Shown here piece after piece: positions 5,191 to 6,241 of a stretch of DNA of 6,241 bases. Source of the DNA: Saccharofermentans sp. (lineage in GTDB: Bacteria > Bacillota_A > Clostridia > Saccharofermentanales > Saccharofermentanaceae); assembly GCA_024692105.1 (NCBI GenBank), contig JAILMZ010000041.1, positions 1 to 6,241 of the forward strand, in the 5' to 3' direction. The translations under genes and the position numbers were made by a program. Below the pieces are notes generated by a model. The model had not been told where the DNA came from. It searched no databases and was given only the letters and a program-made list of their open reading frames with translations. Within the stretch, counting starts at the first letter, position 1. Each line of letters begins with the position of its first letter.

Positions 5191-5961
5191 TTATACTTCC
5201 AAAATGATGTCTACAGTGCTTGTGATCTCGCAGCCTCCGTCAAGGTCTTCGTAGACGTAGACGAGTACATAGTTTGTCGCACCGCCAAGCTCTTCGACGG
5301 AAGGTGCCGACTTGCAGAGGATTGCGTGGTTGTAACCTGCGACTACCTGTGAGCCGATGTATGCGACGGGCTCGTACGTCGCGCCTGTGAGAGTTTCGGT
5401 TGCTTTCGCCATGATGTCTTCAATCTCGGGTGTGATGGTTGCGTCGATCGAGTATGCCCAGCCGCCTGTGACGTTATCGCCGGTTGCGCCGGGGAGCTCG
5501 ACCTTTGTGTCGCCGAGTAAGGAAGTATTGCCGTTCAGGTCAACGTAGACGTAGGTGATGATGTACTCTGCGGTCGGTTTGTCGGCGTTCATGTTCGACT
5601 TGCAGAGGAACGCGTAGTTTGTGCCCGAGACGAGCTGTGTTCCGAGGAGTATGACGGGCTCGTAGAAATAGCTCTTGAGGGGCTCTGTCGCGTTGTTGAA
5701 AACCTGCTCGAGGTCAGCGGTCAGTGCGGGGTCTTCAGGAATCTCCCAGCCGCCTAAAGTGACATCCGTGACGGTCGTCGGGGGTTCTTCGATCCAGGTG
5801 TCGGAGGGCTGTGAAGGTTCAGAAGTTTCCTTGGATTCAGAGTCGCTGATCTTCTTAGGTTCGGGAACCTGAATTAAATTCGGCCTGCATGCTGCGATAC
5901 CGCAGGTGAGAAGCGCTGCCGCCGTTATTGCCGTAATAAGCTTTGTAGTTAAGTTCTTCAT
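5191..5961 (-). CDS. Lipoprotein with two tandem cystatin-like repeats
   Basis: A 256-residue lipoprotein. The signal peptide (MKNLTTKLITAITAAALLTCG) ends in the lipobox IAAC, Cys25. A Ser/Glu/Pro linker spans ~34-62. Two homologous repeats follow, ~69-149 and ~165-247. Landmarks are exactly 96 residues apart: GGW 70-72 and 166-168, YEPV 100-103 and 196-199, QLVSG 109-113 and QVVAG 205-209, LCKS 119-122 and 215-218. Each ends in a YVYxDLxG strand (137-144, 235-242). A Gly-Gly start, a helix, Gln-x-Val-x-Gly plus Asn, then strands is the cystatin layout, so a protease-inhibitor-like fold is inferred; inhibition is not shown. I chose ATG 5961 over the in-frame ATG at 6033 because GGGAGG (5970-5975) is 8 nt upstream and the signal peptide starts there. 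A weak promoter candidate is TTGCAA 6028-6033 and TATTAA 6002-6007, 20-bp spacer. Convergent to the macro gene. Confidence 0.85.
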   Translation of the reverse strand: MKNLTTKLITAITAAALLTCGIAACRPNLIQVPEPKKISDSESKETSEPSQPSDTWIEEPPTTVTDVTLGGWEIPEDPALTADLEQVFNNATEPLKSYFYEPVILLGTQLVSGTNYAFLCKSNMNADKPTAEYIITYVYVDLNGNTSLLGDTKVELPGATGDNVTGGWAYSIDATITPEIEDIMAKATETLTGATYEPVAYIGSQVVAGYNHAILCKSAPSVEELGGATNYVLVYVYEDLDGGCEITSTVDIILEV

Positions 5962-6048
5962 TTGTATGTCCTCCCAAGTGGTTGTGTTTTGGTTTATGCC
6001 ATTAATACAGACCTGGGCGCAGAAATGTTGCAATGGTTTTGTATCCCG

Positions 6049-6087
6049 GTCGCTGAAACGTCGCTGATTTTGGTATTTTCAGCGACG
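6049..6087. repeat. GTCGCTGA direct and inverted repeats upstream of the minus-strand lipoprotein
   Basis: GTCGCTGA occurs at 6049-6056 and again 11 bp later at 6060-6067, and inverted as TCAGCGAC at 6079-6086. CGTCGCTGA (6059-6067) and TCAGCGACG (6079-6087) form a perfect 9-bp hairpin with an 11-nt loop. GTCGCTGAAA (6049-6058) also matches TTTCAGCGAC (6077-6086) over 10 bp. The repeats lie 88 bp upstream of the lipoprotein start and just outside the insertion-sequence end. They may be an operator, or the two alternative hairpins of a terminator-like element. Confidence 0.5.
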
Positions 6088-6133
6088 AACTAGCGAAATT
6101 CGGTTATGTCCATATAATTGTGTAAATTCAAAA

Positions 6134-6158
6134 AATCAGAAAAAGTGTCATTCTGATT
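6134..6158. repeat. Small inverted repeat in the insertion-sequence leader
   Basis: AATCAGAA (6134-6141) and TTCTGATT (6151-6158) are perfect 8-bp complements with a 9-nt loop, between the terminal repeat and the transposase start. No T-tract follows. It could be a sub-terminal transposase-binding site or an RNA hairpin limiting read-through translation from outside promoters (inference). Confidence 0.45.
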
Positions 6159-6210
6159 ATTCTTCCTTAAAATGTTAATAACCACAAAAACAGCAAAGGA
6201 GAAAAACAGA

Positions 6211-6241
6211 ATGACACAGTTGAATTTTACAATGGAAATGG
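6211..6241 (+). CDS. Transposase, IS256-like (first 10 codons only)
   Basis: The start ATG at 6211 has AAAGGAG (6195-6201) 9 nt upstream. The ten visible codons give MTQLNFTMEM, and the frame is open at the window edge. Several IS256-family transposases begin with a similar short Gln/Leu/Asn/Phe/Thr strand-like segment, and the upstream terminal repeat agrees. The catalytic DDE domain is not in the window, so the family call rests mostly on the repeat. Confidence 0.6.
   Translation, partial: MTQLNFTMEM

Larger units (their letters stand above)
6102..6241 (+). mobile_element. Left end of an IS256-family insertion sequence (truncated by window)
   Basis: The terminal stretch from about 6102 to 6126 (GGTTATGTCCATATAATT, then GTGTAAA) resembles the terminal inverted repeats of IS256-family elements, which commonly contain GTCCGTATAATTGTGTAAA. 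It is followed at the expected distance (~85 bp) by a transposase-like start. The right end and target duplication are outside the window, so the exact boundary and completeness cannot be fixed. If 6102 is the first base, the left copy of an 8-bp target duplication would be CGAAATTC (6094-6101). Confidence 0.7.

Noticed and set aside
5962..6033. Upstream in-frame ATG extending the cystatin-like lipoprotein by 24 residues
   Set aside because: The signal peptide starts at the ATG at 5961, and GGGAGG lies at the right distance from it. The extension lacks such support.
6134..6158. Inverted repeat as an intrinsic terminator
   Set aside because: The stem is 8 bp and A/T-rich and has no T-tract after it on the plus strand.

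Overview
The window looks like a chromosomal accessory region from a Gram-positive Bacillota, most likely a Clostridia of gut or rumen type. The evidence is strong Shine-Dalgarno sites before nearly every gene (AAGGGG, GGGAGG, AAGGAGG, AAAGGAG), two lipoproteins with Ser/Thr/Glu-rich linkers after the lipid-attachment Cys, the families present, and mid-range GC that varies by gene. No gene fixes the genus.

Layout, left to right. (1) Positions 1-681, minus strand: a HigB/RelE-type toxin followed by an overlapping HigA-type helix-turn-helix antitoxin that is cut by the left edge. Its promoter carries three copies of one half-site. (2) 799-1528, plus: a two-helix membrane protein of unknown function behind an extended -10 promoter. 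(3) 1529-1741: a non-coding stretch dense in GTTTC/TTGAAAC motifs, with an 11-bp inverted repeat, then a good promoter. (4) 1742-5070, plus: a tight four-gene cassette with gaps of 7, 4 and 12 nt. It encodes an Era-like GTPase with a DUF697 C-terminal region, a calcineurin-like metallophosphoesterase, a Thr/Glu-linker lipoprotein and a macro-domain protein. It ends at a strong intrinsic terminator with a 17-bp stem. (5) 5191-5961, minus, convergent: a lipoprotein with two tandem ~96-residue repeats, each with a Gln-x-Val-x-Gly hairpin that resembles cystatin. (6) 6102-6241: the left end of what looks like an IS256-family insertion sequence, with the first ten codons of its transposase.

How the genes may work together (inference): the four-gene cassette probably makes one transcript from the promoter at 1673-1702. 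It would join a membrane-associated nucleotide switch, a phosphohydrolase, a surface lipoprotein and an ADP-ribose-binding or -hydrolysing protein. The lipoprotein and macro genes are visibly more AT-rich than the first two, so the cassette may have been assembled from different sources. A toxin-antitoxin module on one side and an insertion sequence on the other fit an accessory island. No known defence or signalling system with exactly this composition is recognised here, and whether it is one functional unit is unproven.
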